Shown in pieces: positions 12,464 through 23,837 of a stretch of 64,000 nucleotides of DNA. The stretch comes from Aedes albopictus (lineage: Eukaryota > Arthropoda > Insecta > Diptera > Culicidae): the NCBI RefSeq assembly GCF_035046485.1, contig NC_085138.1, forward strand, positions 91,313,228 to 91,377,227. The letters run 5' to 3'. The notes under the pieces are model-generated. The model did no database searches and had not been told where the DNA came from. It saw only the letters and a list, made by a program, of their open reading frames with translations. How positions within the stretch are numbered: the first letter of the stretch is position 1; every line of letters starts with the position of its first letter. A program made the translations under genes and the position numbers.

Positions 12464-14061
12464 AAAGCCTGCGCACTTCAGAATCGGTACGCTTTCTACC
12501 GGCTGCAGATCAAAAACGGTTTAACCTAGAAAAAAATGTTGTAAGAAGCAAATGAAGCTTATTTATTGTATTTTGTAGGAAAAATATGAAAAAAATCAGT
12601 TTTTATTTCTTCAAGATAAAATTTTGACCTGATTGTGAAAATCATGCCATTTTATTCTGCACAAACCAATGATCGTCAATATTTTCAAATTTCACAGCTT
12701 ACGGGCTGATATTTCCACAAGAAACAAAATTATACTCATCAAACATATGCTCAAAACAAGTTACGACATTAAACTCTTGACAAATATGGTTCACAAGACC
12801 ATAATAAACTTATGGCCTTATTATCCATTCACGCTATATTGAAAACATAATTTTACTCAAACAAATTTTTTATGAAAAAATATATCCTGAGATCGTTTTT
12901 TTTGGATCTACAATTCCCCAATTCAAGTGGCCCAACTTAATTCATATCGAAACCTGGATTATTTTTGGAATTATTAGCAGTTTTCCCTCACAGTAGTCGG
13001 AAATTAACAGTCACAGGGCTAACTCCTCATAATAAGCCTAAAATAAGATAGTTTTCATGGATAAAACACTGAAAACCATATAGATTATGGAACTATAGAT
13101 GTGATTCTATGATCACAAATAAAAAACTTCTGAGTAGATTCAGTTTTATTAAAAAAATCTTTAGGTAAATGATGAAATAGGCTTATATGTATGGCGATGG
13201 CACAAATGTCCCAAATGGAGGATAACGTGCCTCTGGAGCCGGCCTTCTGATACCTGATAGATATTTCACGCCATCAAAACACATCCAATGAATTTCGGCA
13301 GCAATAGTCCATACAGCTTTCGAGCCACGATTATTTATATTGTACTACATACATCAAATAGGGGAAATTACCTATTCTCGGCCGTTTTGTTCTCTTCGTC
13401 TTTGGGGGTTTTTTGAAACCTGTTGAACTAAGAGTTGGTCTCAAATCCTTCCCAACTAAGCTGAATTATATGGCCAAGTTTCAGGCAATTTAGCTGACAA
13501 AAACCCCCCTTGACGAAGAGAACAAACCTGCCGATAATACCCATTGTCACCCTAATTGGTTTCATCTATACCAATACTATTCGTATAGTAACCTTCCCGT
13601 ATGCGCATTTGCTGAACTAAAGCTTATGCGAAAACAACTTTTTTGACCTTAAATATCTATGCAAGCCATTGATTTTCCATAAAACCCTTCAAAGGCTTAG
13701 CATAGCTATATTGGAAATTTTAAAACACTCATGGAATATTTTACCTCCCTTAATCAACAATCTTAATACCAAGAACTATTCTATACTGCGTAATTGGTGG
13801 GTTTGATAATTATATAATCATACACAAATCTTGAATCTGGCAATGATTGGTTTTTGCTCAATGTGTGCAGAAAAAACTGGCACTATTCACGAATTCAGAT
13901 CAATAGTTCATCTAAAAATATAAAAAAAGCAAATTTTATATTTTTCCTACAAACTACAATAGATAAGCTTCAATTGCTTCTAACAACACTTTTTTCCAAG
14001 TGACACCGTTTTTGAGCGACAGCCGATTGAAAGTGTACCGATTCTAAAGTGCGCAGGCTTT
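12464..14061. mobile_element. Inverted-repeat element, about 1.6 kb, with nested MITE
   Basis: AAAGCCTGCGCACTTCAGAA at the left matches the right end inverted (AAAGCCTGCGCACTTTAGAA from the right). Similarity continues inward for about 250 bases, through AAAAACGGT, GAAGCTTAT and TAGGAAAAATAT blocks. No clear target duplication is visible, so the superfamily is undetermined and the outermost bases are provisional. The interior has no transposase-like frame. A TA-flanked MITE sits inside at 13361-13552. Confidence 0.65.
13361..13552 (+). mobile_element. TA-flanked MITE, first of two copies
   Basis: The ends are inverted: GGGGAAATTACCTATTCTCGG at the left pairs with the right end read inward as GGGTGACAATGGGTATTATCGG. 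TTTGTTCTCTTCGTC occurs in both arms. TA duplicates flank it (13359-13360 and 13553-13554). A diverged second copy in the same orientation is at 48598-48791, which independently fixes the boundaries. Confidence 0.8.
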
Positions 14062-15444
14062 AAGTACTTGGTGTAATGATGTTAAATCGTCAAAAACCAG
14101 CATACAACCATCTGCGTGGAACGGTAATAGAAATGATTTGATTTATTCATTAGATAGACCAAACAGACATCTACCAAAGTGAAAGCATACGTGTATCCAA
14201 ATCCTAAAAGAAAATTGTTCTATTTTAGTTCTTGAATTTGTGTTGCATTTTCCAGAGTATCCTGGAAAACCGAAACCGACCTCTCAGAAGCTGAAACCAA
14301 AATTAATTGCACCAAAAGAATGGAAACGGCCGAAAACATGACGACTTAATTTAGATAAGATCTCCGCCAATATCATTAGCTCACAGGGAAACAACACTAA
14401 CTTATTTACTAACTCATCATTTTTGTTTCCCGCACAAGCAAACACAAACAACATCATTTCCCTTTGGCCTACTGCAGCTTCATCCATCACCATAACGCCG
14501 CTGCCCTGGCCCTGCCTAAAGAAATCCTCTGTTGTGTTCCTTGGGTACCATAAACCATGTCGCATCTTTCCGGAGAGCAGGCCTTCTTGTTTCATCCATC
14601 TGGTCCATTTCTCAATCTGATCGATTTATTTCGGAAAATGCCCATCTGCTCTTTCTCTATTTACATTACATGCTGAGAAAATTTCCCTCCCAGAGCGTGA
14701 TTCTCACCGGTGAGAATCAACCAACTTGCTCGAATTTTCCTTTCCACTTCGCAGGAGAAAACGTGGCACCGAACAGCTGTTTCTCGCCCACCGCGTAGGT
14801 ACCGGCGCGATGCGATGGTCGGTTTGGATGGCTGCTGGGTCGGAAAATTTTGCGAGAGAGTTTCCCTCGTAGCGGCCATCATCGTTGGTACAAACGACCT
14901 ACCAAACAAACCAAACAACCATTATTATACCTACATGTTCGTAGACGTGAAAGGACCATCATAACAGAGGAACTCCCAAACTGTGCATCTTGTGGTGTAC
15001 TTTTCGTCATCTCCTTCGTTGGCACTTTATATTGGTCTATCAGACATTGAACAGATTTTTGTATTTGTGAAGCCCTCGTCATGGGCGGCTCCAGCTGGTG
15101 GTAGCTCAAACAATGGAAAGAAGGTGTTTTTTTTTATTTGAAAACATCAGATTCAGAGGTTTGAAAATTTTGTAGCATATTTGTTTTGTAATAGGGGTAA
15201 GTGTACAAATTATGACTATAGTACCAATTATTCGCCATAGTTGATTTTCATCCTTTAATGGTGTAAATCAACAAGAAAAAAAATTGTGAACAACAGATGA
15301 CGTTCACAAAAGATGATTGCACTCATTTAAACTCCACAATTACGGTAGAAATAAATCATTTTCCTTAAAATTTCGGCTTCCTTGTACCTAATATCGCCAT
15401 AGTGTGCCAGTTATGGCTTATCTCATAACAAATGCATGCAAATA
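14062..15444. other. Unique-looking region, no gene recognised
   Basis: Composition is more balanced than in the repeats, and no element ends are evident. Frames of 60-103 codons overlap on both strands with no domain, no convincing initiation context and no splice-supported continuation that I can judge by eye. A regulatory or untranslated segment of a host gene is possible but unproven. Confidence 0.4.
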
Positions 15445-16227
15445 CAGGTATTCTTCGATATAGCGTTCCCTCGATATAGCGAATTCGATATAACGTACAT
15501 TTTGCTTCGATATAACGTACAACATAGAAAATTTTTATTTTTCCCACGAATAACCCTTAGATAAACTACGAAATCACTCAAATCAATTTTTTGTTGCAGC
15601 ATTAGCCTTGTTACCCAGAATTAGCGCAATTTGGGGAAAAATTTAGTGTACGTTATATCGAAGCACAAAAAACGAAATGACTTTTTTGTCAAAACTCGAG
15701 TTTTTCAGTATTGGTTTTGTGAATTGGCTTCTTTGGCGGTGTTGAGATAATTCCATATTCTGAATCTGCATGCAAAACTGAGCCGAAATCCAAATTTTCA
15801 TGAATTTTGGTGCCCGGGAACCTATTTAGAAATCAATTTGAAGTTTGTATGGGAACGATTTGCCGAATCACCCCTCGTCGCATTTTGTACTGGGTTGAGC
15901 TGTCAAACAGTTACCAAGCTGTCAAAAGGTCATTTCAAAAAATCTCTTTGAAATTATTTTAGGTACCAAAATTAAGTTCTAAAAATCTGAGAAAAATCAT
16001 AGTGGCTCAGAAAAAGGTGCTCTTTCGTATAAAATCAAAAAATCGATACATTTTTCTTAATTTAAAAACCCAATTTCACCGAAATCATTATTTGGGATTA
16101 ATTTCACGTCGAATACATCAATACTAGCATAAAAAATATTAAATTCTTCACTGCTTCGATATAACGTACACTTCGATATAACGTACAAAGAGAAAACTTT
16201 TTTGTACGTTATATCGAAGAGTACCTG
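15445..16227. mobile_element. TA-flanked element with repeated TTCGATATAACGTACA
   Basis: Both ends read CAGGTA(T/C)TCTTCGATATA inward and are flanked by TA (15443-15444, 16228-16229). Each arm holds further copies of TTCGATATAACGTACA: several near 15,450-15,520 and three near 16,150-16,220. The core of the motif is the near-palindrome CGATATAACG. The middle (about 15,560-16,090) has no coding frame. Probably a Tc1/mariner-type non-autonomous element carrying multiple binding-site-like repeats. Confidence 0.75.
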
Positions 16228-16902
16228 TAGTGCGAAAAGGAACCGAAGTTAAAAATGTAGCCATAACTGATACAGGGTTCCTATCATTGGCACATGCTGT
16301 AATAAATACTAAAAGAAGTTTTGGCTCTGTTTCTATATTTTTCCTGTATAGTATGGAAACTCAGCTATCTTTTAACACATTGTTGACATTCGTTGGTCTT
16401 CCCGTTATTTTTGTAAAAATAGTTTTCCTTAGGTAGTGCCATAATTGGTACACTCATAAGATTCTTCGAGGGGTTTATTTAGAACTTATATAGAATGTCC
16501 CTCTATGGCTCTTCGAGGAGTTGCTTCCGGTATCTCAAAATATGTTCCATCCGGGATTTCACCAGGAATTCCTCCAAAGAATGTCTCAGGAATACTCGTT
16601 TAGATTCCTGTTGGAATTTCATTCATGTTTTCTCCAGAAATTTATTCCAGTATTTCTTCAGAAATTCTTTCACAGGTTCTTCACAGAGTACATTTTAGAG
16701 AATTCCTCCAGTAGTTCCTTCTGGAACTTAAAACTAGATTTATTTCCTCAAGAAGTATTTCCTGCTATTCTTCCTGGAATTCCATCTGGTATTCTTCCAG
16801 AAACTGGTTCCGAACTAAATTTATCCAGGAATTCCGTCTAGTATACCTGTATGAACTCCTTCCGGAATCCCTCTTGGATCTCCTTTCAGGATTCTTTTAG
16901 GA
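16228..16902. repeat. Unassigned bases then pyrimidine-sense minisatellite
   Basis: 16,228-16,450 shows no gene or element signature. From about 16,450 the degenerate repeat resumes in its pyrimidine-rich sense (ATTCCTCCA, TTCTTCAGAAATT). The frames of 67 and 106 codons are repeat shadows. Confidence 0.6.
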
Positions 16903-17269
16903 GTTTTTTGCCTTTCTCGTACACTAAGTGTACTGGAAAGGCAATATGTTCACTCCAAAAATGACTTTTTGATAGAAGACCCAGAGGGTCGAGTCACATA
17001 TACCAATCAACTCAGCTCGACGAATTGAGGTGATGTCTGTGTGTGTGTATGTGTGTGTCTGTATGTGTGTGTACAAAAAACTCACATCACTTTTTGGCAG
17101 TAACCCTCAACCGATTTCAATGACCGATGATTCATTCGACGCGGAATCTGGTCCCATTGGTTCCTATTGAAAATGGTTCGGATCGGTCCAGCCGTTCCGA
17201 AGTTATGGCCATTTAGGTGTTCCGGACCAGTACCCTTGGAAGGGGCCATACATAAAAATGTAACAAATA

Positions 17270-17712
17270 CACAGCAAATAATTTTGTAATATCCAGGCGC
17301 GTAATTTCAGGCGATGTATCCATTTTTGAACGTAATTTCATTCGCTTACATCGTTTTCCAACATTTATCACACTCACTATGTACACCCTGGTTGGCATCG
17401 GAAAGTGTCAACAAACCCATTCCAGAAAACACTCAGAAGCAGTATCATGTTTTTCATCTACCTCCCAACTCGGTGAAATAGCCGAGAGGTAAGGGATACG
17501 CCCCACAATCAACGGACCAGTGTACGAATCCATGCCATTATTTTAGTTATATATGATTCATCAATCGTTCCGGTTCTAGCGATTGCTAGACCCACTTTCA
17601 AGCTGCGACGGCTGATTTGCTGCGTAGAACGGATGTAATTTTTACATCAATTTTACGACGTGACTGATGTGCATCGAAAATGATGTGATATTACAAGAAT
17701 GTTTTTGCTGTG
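17270..17712. mobile_element. TA-flanked element inserted in X copy 1
   Basis: The ends are CACAGCAAATAATTTTGTAA and, read inward from the right, CACAGCAAAAACATTCTTGT, both running into AATATC. TA lies on each side (17268-17269 and 17713-17714). Deleting the element rejoins AACAAATA to CATACATGCGACACATCAAA, which matches the sequence of neighbouring X units, so the boundaries are supported by an inferred empty site. The interior carries a tRNA-like segment. Confidence 0.82.
17471..17535 (+). promoter_or_regulatory. tRNA-like pol III promoter remnant
   Basis: TAGCCGAGAGG at 17479-17489 fits an A box, and GTACGAATCC at 17522-17531 is a B box with about one departure from GGTTCGANNCC. The spacing of about 33 bases is normal for a tRNA. 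No complete cloverleaf forms by eye. It lies inside a TA-flanked DNA element, so it is either a SINE captured by that element or a decayed tRNA. Confidence 0.5.
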
Positions 17713-17759
17713 TACATACATGCGACACATCAAACAGCGGCAATTTCGATTCCTGATAA

Positions 17760-19345
17760 ATAGTTAGCTAGAAAACAGTCTCAGACCATATCTGAACCGG
17801 TAGTGTTCCGGAACCGGTTCCGGATGTTCCGCTGGAAGTGGCGAAATATAAAAGTGATCCAGAACTATGCATGCGACACATTGAATCGCGGAAATTTCGA
17901 TAACCTGATGAACAGTTAGCAAGAAAATAATCTCAGACCTAGTCTCAGACCATATACGAACCGGTAATGTTCCGGAACCGGTTCCTGGTGTCCCGCCGGA
18001 AGTGGTCAAATACAAAAGTGATTCAAACCCATGCATGCTACACATCAACGAACGGCATTTCCGATAACTTGGCCAAATATAAAAGTGAACCAAATCTATG
18101 CATGCAACATATGTATCCAAGCCGGGCCTTTCTTGATAACCTAATGAAATCCCGCAAGAAAATAGTCTCAGACCATATCTGAACCGGTAGTGTTCCGGAT
18201 GTCTCGCTGGAAGTGGCCAAATATAAAAGTGATCGAAAACTATGCATGCGACATATATCAAAGCGCAGCTTTTTTTGATAATGAAAGATTGGCATAAAAA
18301 AGGCTCAGGTTATATTTGAACCAGTAGTGTTTCGGAACCGGTTCCGGGTGTCTCGGCGGAAGTGACCGTATATAAAAGTGTACAAAACTTATGCATGCGG
18401 CACATCAAATCACGACTTTTCCGACAACTTGATGACCGCTTATCAAGGAAGTAGACTAAGACCACATTAGGGACTGCCAGTAGTGCCGAAACTAGCAAAA
18501 GTGGCTAAATATTAAATTGAACCAAACCCATGCTTGCGACACAGCAAAGCGCGGCTTTTTGATAACCTTATAAACGTTAGCAAGCAAATAGGCTCAGACT
18601 ATTCAAGAAACTGTTCTGCAACCGGTTCCGGGCCTGGAAGTGAGACCAAACCCATGCATTGAGGTATCGTGGCTTTTTAAGTAACATGATGAACAGTTGC
18701 AAGAAAATAGACGCAAGCCATATCAGTGTGATACGGAACCGATTCCGAGTGTCCCGTCAGAAATGGTCAATTGTAAAAGAGAACCAATACATGCTACACA
18801 TCAATGACTTATACAGTAACTTGATAAACGGTTAGCCAGTAAATAAACTCAGACCATATTTGGGAGAACCGGTAGTGTTCCAGAACTAGTGATGAGACGA
18901 GTAACCCGCCGGAAGAGGTAAAATAGATGGGAACCAAACCATAGCGGCGTTATTGATAATCTGATGAACGGTCAACAAGAAAATAGCCTCAGGCCACATC
19001 TAGATCTAATAATAGTATTTTGGAATCAGTTGCGGGTATTCCATCGGAAGTGATTAAATAGAAGTGAACCAAAATCGTGCTTTTCAAAAAATAGCCTCAG
19101 ATTACATTAATATTCAGCATTTTTGGTAACCCGATGAACGGTTGACAAGAACATAGTCTCAGCCCATATGTGAGACAACCGGAATCGATTCCAAGTGTCC
19201 CGCCGGAAGTGGTTAAACGAAAATTGAACAAAACCCATGCAAGCTGCACATTGAATCGCAGAATTATTAAAGTTAACAAAATTAATTTCAAAGCGATAAA
19301 TCAAATCGTAGCTTTATTTAATAGCCTGTAAACGTTGGGTAAGAT
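17760..19345 (+). repeat. Tandem units of X copy 1
   Basis: Units are diverged, mostly 137-165 bases, with one larger spacing where a partial unit is duplicated. Each runs GAACCGGTAGTGTTCCGG, then a GGAAGTGGCCAAATATAAAA block, then CATGCATGCGACACATCAAA, then GATAACCTGATGAACGGTTA and AGCAAGAAAATAGTCTCAGA. The frames of 60-165 codons here are open only because of the repeated pattern. Confidence 0.85.
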
Positions 19346-19749
19346 TATAAGTGAAAAAATGGTCAAAGTCTTCATATATGCAAGAGAACAAAATCGTGAC
19401 GCGATCTCTCAAACCACACCATTTCAGATTCCTGCGGTGCAAATATATAGTAGGATGGATCAACGTTTTATAGAAAAAAAAATATTTGATCGCCTCAACA
19501 CCGAATAAAGTTTTATCAATCTTCAATCTCCTTGCTTCTAAAATTACTGCTCACAATTTGGGTGCGTTTGGTTGAGCCCTCGCTCTTCTCATTGCGATTA
19601 AAATTTGAATGGAAAATTTCCATTTTCTTCATTTTTCTCGTAAGGAAGTCAAATTTCACATGAATCGTATTACCAATGATACTAAAATATAGCCTAATGT
19701 GTGCTAAAAAAAACTTGTCGAACATCACAAAGTGATCTGTGATTGTGAA
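19346..19749 (+). other. Linker of X copy 1
   Basis: Non-coding. Its right part (about 19,670-19,749) matches the linker of copy 2 (about 53,190-53,260 inverted): a shared CAAAGTG(A/G)TCTGTG(A/G)TTGTG block sits next to an ATAAAATATA(G/A)CCTAA-like block. This match ties the tandem units and the tail into one element and identifies 19750 as an insertion point. Confidence 0.7.
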
Positions 19750-22278
19750 TTAACCTTCCGTTAATCGCGCTGTTGTACTTTGTACAATACATGAGAATTA
19801 TCGACTATTACTTTGAAACCATCTTTTCTATCGATGTCAACCCCAAATGTATTCTACAGGAATCTTATTTGGAATATTATAAGACCTTTTTTGAAAACAG
19901 TATAACTCCTTATAATGCGGAAAATAGAAAATCGCAATATGAAGAACGTACTATATTTAAGATAAGATAGACAGTTGAATGTGAATTAGTGTATTTCAAA
20001 ATCTAAATGATCTAGAAATATGGTGTCTTTGGCAAAGTTACTTGGGATATCAAGGGCCTTCGCGAGGTGATCTGAGAAATTCAGATTTCAACCGATAGGC
20101 GGCTCACATGCTCACATGCTCACATGCTCACTAGCGCATGTAATTTTTATATCCCATATAACTCAGGATCCTGAGTACTTAGAAAGATGGTGTCATCGGC
20201 AAAGTTGTTTGGTTGGTTAAACACTAACTGATTGAGAGCCATTTGGTTTGAAACTCCACATCTAGGTGGCGCTAGTGGGCATTGAAATTTTATAAATCAT
20301 ACATCTCGGGACCCTGATTACTTAGAAAGATGATGTCTTCAGCAAAGTTGTTTATTAGATCGAATACTAACTGATGGAGAGCCGTATGATTTGAAACTCC
20401 ACATTTAGGTGCCGCTAGTGGGTATTTAAATTTTATAACTCATATGTCTCAAGAGCCTGATTACTTAAAAAGATGGTGTCTTCTGAAAAGTTGTTTAGTA
20501 GATCAAACACTAACTGATGAAGACAAATATGACGTGCAATTTCACATCCAGGTGGCACTAGTGAGCATTCCCATTTTATACCTCATATATCTCAAGATCC
20601 TGATTACTTAGAAAGATGATGTCTTCGACATTGTTGTTTGATGGATAAAGGATGGATGTACTTATCCCGTAATATAGACAACCTTAAGATAGAGTATATT
20701 GAAATACGACGGTCAGATATTGAATATTTTACTAAGCGCTTTAACTTCATGTAAAATTAATCAATCAAGTGCAAATTTAAACAAATTATAATCAACTAGA
20801 TGTGTAATTTTAAAATTTTGAAAACTTTCGGAAGTATAAAAATTTACAGCTCGTTGATTTTTTTCTAGATGAATAATAACACGTTCATGCTTTTGCAAAT
20901 TTACAACTAGCGTCTTCTGGTGGCAGAAGCACGAATCAAATGGTCAATCAACTGAAAGCCCTTGATCTACCAACCAACCTTGCCAAAGATATCAACTTCC
21001 CAGGTAATCAGACTCGGAAATATATAAGATATAAAATTTGCATACTCATTAGCACCACTTACTGGCGAAATATTGATTTCAACGACCCATCAACCAAATG
21101 CATTTAACCTATTTGACAACTTTGCCGAAACCTCCATCTCTCTTCTAGTAACCAGGATTCTGAGTACTATTGCATATACATACATTTTTTATGTTCACTA
21201 GCGTCATCTAGTGGTGAAATTACGATTCAAGCGGATAACTATCTGTAAGTTTTCTATCTTTTAGGAGGTCGGCACGAGAGGTAACTTTTCCTCCATTTGG
21301 TCTTTGATCCACCAAACAACTTTGCCGAAGACACCATCTTTCTGAATAAAGTGGAGCTTCGTGTCCGTCCGGTTAGCGTTATCAAGCGTGTAACCGCACC
21401 ATGCTATCCACTGGTGCATGTAATGAATGTCGTGTCCATGGTATAGTGTTAAGTTCAGTTCAGTCTGTACAGCCTCTGGCTGAAGACGATGTCCCGTGCC
21501 TTTTTAATCGGGATCCTGAGCTACATGAGCACATGCTCACTAGCGCCTCCTAGTGGTGGCATTTGAAATCAAACTGTCACTCATCTATACCAAACATCTT
21601 TGCCGAAGACACTATCTTTCTAAGTAATAAGGGTCCAGAGATACATACTTGCTCACTAGCGCCGCCAAGTGATGAAATTTCAAATTAAACTTCGGATCAT
21701 CCGTAAGTACTTGACCTACCAAACAACTTTGTCGAAGACACCATCTTTCTAAGTTATCAGGTTCCCGAGATACTTAGGATATAAAGTTTATTTGCTCACT
21801 AGCGCCGCCTAGTGGTGGAATTTCCAATTAAACGGCCAATAATCTGTAAGCCGTTTACCTGCCAAACAACTTTGCCGAAAACACCATCTTCTAAGACATC
21901 AGGATCCTGAGATATAAGATATAACATGAAATTGCTCACTAGCGCTGCCTAGTGGTAAAATTTCAAATTAAACTTCGAATCATCCGTAAGTCCTTGACCT
22001 ACCAAACAACTTTGCCGAAGACACCATCTTTCTAAGACATCAGGATCCTGAGATATAAGATATAACATGATATTGCTCACTAGCGCCGCCTAGTGGACGT
22101 ATAACGAATCAACTTTGTTAGCATCATGTAGCCCATGAAATTTACAACAACTTTGCCAAAGACAGTCCTCCTCTAAACAATCAGGGTCCTTAGATATTTC
22201 AGAATGTATGGGTGTTGTACAAAGTACAACGCGCGACTGCTCGCGTTACAAAAATTGGCGCGAGTACTGAAAGGTTAA
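19750..22278. mobile_element. Second TTAA-flanked foldback element
   Basis: TTAA occurs at 19750-19753 and 22275-22278. The ends begin TTAACCTTCCGTTAATCGCG and TTAACCTTTCAGTACTCGCG (read inward), and both soon reach the small hairpin TTGTACTTTGTACAA. Units of about 140 bases fill it: about five in one sense left of roughly 20,750 and about eight inverted from 20,950 on. Each holds CAAACAACTTTGCCGAAGAC, GATCCTGAGATAT and a CACTAGCGCCGCCTAGTG hairpin. Bases 21,440-21,520 break the pattern and may be a further insertion. No transposase is present. The first bases resemble the element at 3958-8924. Confidence 0.75.
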
Positions 22279-22354
22279 GTAAACCTTCTTCATACATTAG
22301 CTGACGCTCACCCCGCTGACGTAGTGAATGGAATGGGGTCATAATGATACCAAT

Positions 22355-22628
22355 GTACGACTAGGGTTAAGGTGTTCAAGCAGTCAACTGAGAGGTCTGA
22401 TATTTTTTAGCTCTGTTTTGCTGTTGAACATAACATCGGAATATGTACCATTAATAAGTTTCCCAAATCAATGAAAGCCAAAATTGTTGCTTTTTGGAAA
22501 TAAAAATTGTGCTTTTCTATATGAAGTGATTCAGAAGCATTTTGGCTAATGTCGACGGAAAGATCATGAGTATATATTCGTCGAGAAAGGCACTATCACC
22601 ACTAGGTGGATTAATCTGGGTTTTTTTT
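22355..22628 (+). repeat. Tail of X copy 1
   Basis: Matches 52887-53140 in reverse complement: CAAGCAGTCAACTGAGA, TTGAACATAACATCGGA and GAGAAAGGCACTATCACCAC occur in the same order and spacing. CCAC-TAG-GTGG forms a small hairpin near the end. The terminus is a T-rich run after TTAATCTGGG. A frame of 125 codons starting at 22542 crosses this tail into the next element and is not a gene. Confidence 0.8.
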
Positions 22629-23521
22629 CCTGCAGTTGCAACTGAAATTCCTGCAATGCGACCAGATGTTTCAAACGAAAATTCTCTGAAAGTTTGTTTA
22701 CGGAATTCCTTGTGGAATATTGTTATGCTACAACTCCGTATGCAATTCTTCCATGAGTTGCTTATGGGGCCGTCCATTAATTACGTAAGGGTTTATGGGG
22801 GGAGGGGGGGTTTGAGAAATCTTACGCGCCATACAAAAATATTTGGGTTCTCATACAAAAAATCTTACAAGGGGGGGAGGGGGTGTCGAAAAATCGTAAA
22901 AATTCCCTTACGTAATTAATGGACAGCCCCTATGATATTCCTACAGAATATCCTTTAAAAACTCTCCATTCAGGCTCCAACATTTTTTGAAGAATTCCTC
23001 AAACAGTTTTATTCCTCTAGAAAATAGCTTTTCTACCGGGCTTTCTTCTAGAAATCCTAGACAAGAACTTTTGAAGACATTCCAAAAAGAAGTAGAGGAA
23101 TCTTAAAGGAAATCCCGGAAGACATTTTTGATGGAATTCCTTAAGCAGTTCCTGCAAATATCCCGGAACAAAAATCTTCAGGGATATCAGAAGATACTCC
23201 TGGAAGAATCACAGAGAGAACTTCTGGAAGAATCCGGAGAAAAATCCTTGAAATATCTCAGAAGGGGCTCCCAGTAGGATCTCGTGGGGATCCCTGAAAT
23301 AAATGTCTGTTTGCAACATTGTTAAATTTCATGGAAAAATTTCAGAAAAAAATGCAACAGGTATGAATTCCTGGAAAAATTTAGGTGGGAATTCGTCAAA
23401 GAATCCCGAAACTCATGGAGGAGTCCCAGAACAAATTCCAAAAGGTATCTCTGTAGAAGAGCGATTCCAAGCAACAGCATCAAAATTAAGGAAATTTTTT
23501 AATTCATGATTTTCTATTGAA
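22629..23521. repeat. Degenerate minisatellite around a MITE
   Basis: Before 22,766 and from about 22,934 to 23,040 the repeat is in the pyrimidine sense; from about 23,060 it is in the purine sense (GGAAGAATC, GGAATTCCT). This is another strand switch, over about 100 bases. No gene is seen. Confidence 0.6.
22766..22930. mobile_element. 165-bp hairpin MITE, GGGGC(C/T)GTCCATTAATTACG
   Basis: The ends are near-perfect inverted repeats (GGGGCCGTCCATTAATTACG and, from the right, GGGGCTGTCCATTAATTACG), continuing into GTAAGGG. G-rich tracts (GGGGGGAGGGGGGG and GGGGGGGAGGGGG) lie inside each arm. TAT on both sides (22763-22765, 22931-22933) may be a 3-bp duplication, as in PIF/Harbinger-type insertions. 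Non-coding. Confidence 0.75.
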
Positions 23522-23806
23522 CTGAAACTTTGCACAGTTTTTCAGTTCCATCTAAATCGCCATTTTTCGATATCAAATTTTTATTTTGAACTAGCTGTCC
23601 CGGCAAACGTCGTACTGCCTGCCTACTGTGTTTTTTGACGTGCAGCTCGATAGGGACGTTCCCCGCAAGGTCATTTGTATGGGAGCCCCCCGTTCCAGAG
23701 ACCGGAGAGATCCCACACCAAGCTAAGAACCTTCCCCGGCCCCGACAGCACCCACATACAAAATTTCACACCGATCGGTCCAGTAGTTTCCGATTCCATA
23801 GCGGTC

Positions 23807-23837
<31 letters not shown>

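Larger units (their letters stand above)
16903..22628 (+). mobile_element. Composite repeat X, copy 1, twice interrupted
   Basis: The order from the left is as follows. A cap hairpin with arms GCCTTTC and GAAAGGC encloses TACACTAAGTGTA. A block containing ACTCAGCTCGACGAATTGAG follows, then a (GT)n run near 17,038-17,080, then about ten diverged 140-165-base units with GGTTCCGG and CATGCATGCGACACATCAAA. Next comes a unique linker, and last a tail containing GAGAAAGGCACTATCACCAC. Copy 2 at 52887-55796 shows the same order on the other strand, including the linker. Removing the two insertions (17270-17712 and 19750-22278) leaves about 2.76 kb, close to copy 2. There is no coding capacity and the transposition class is unknown. 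Confidence 0.75.
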
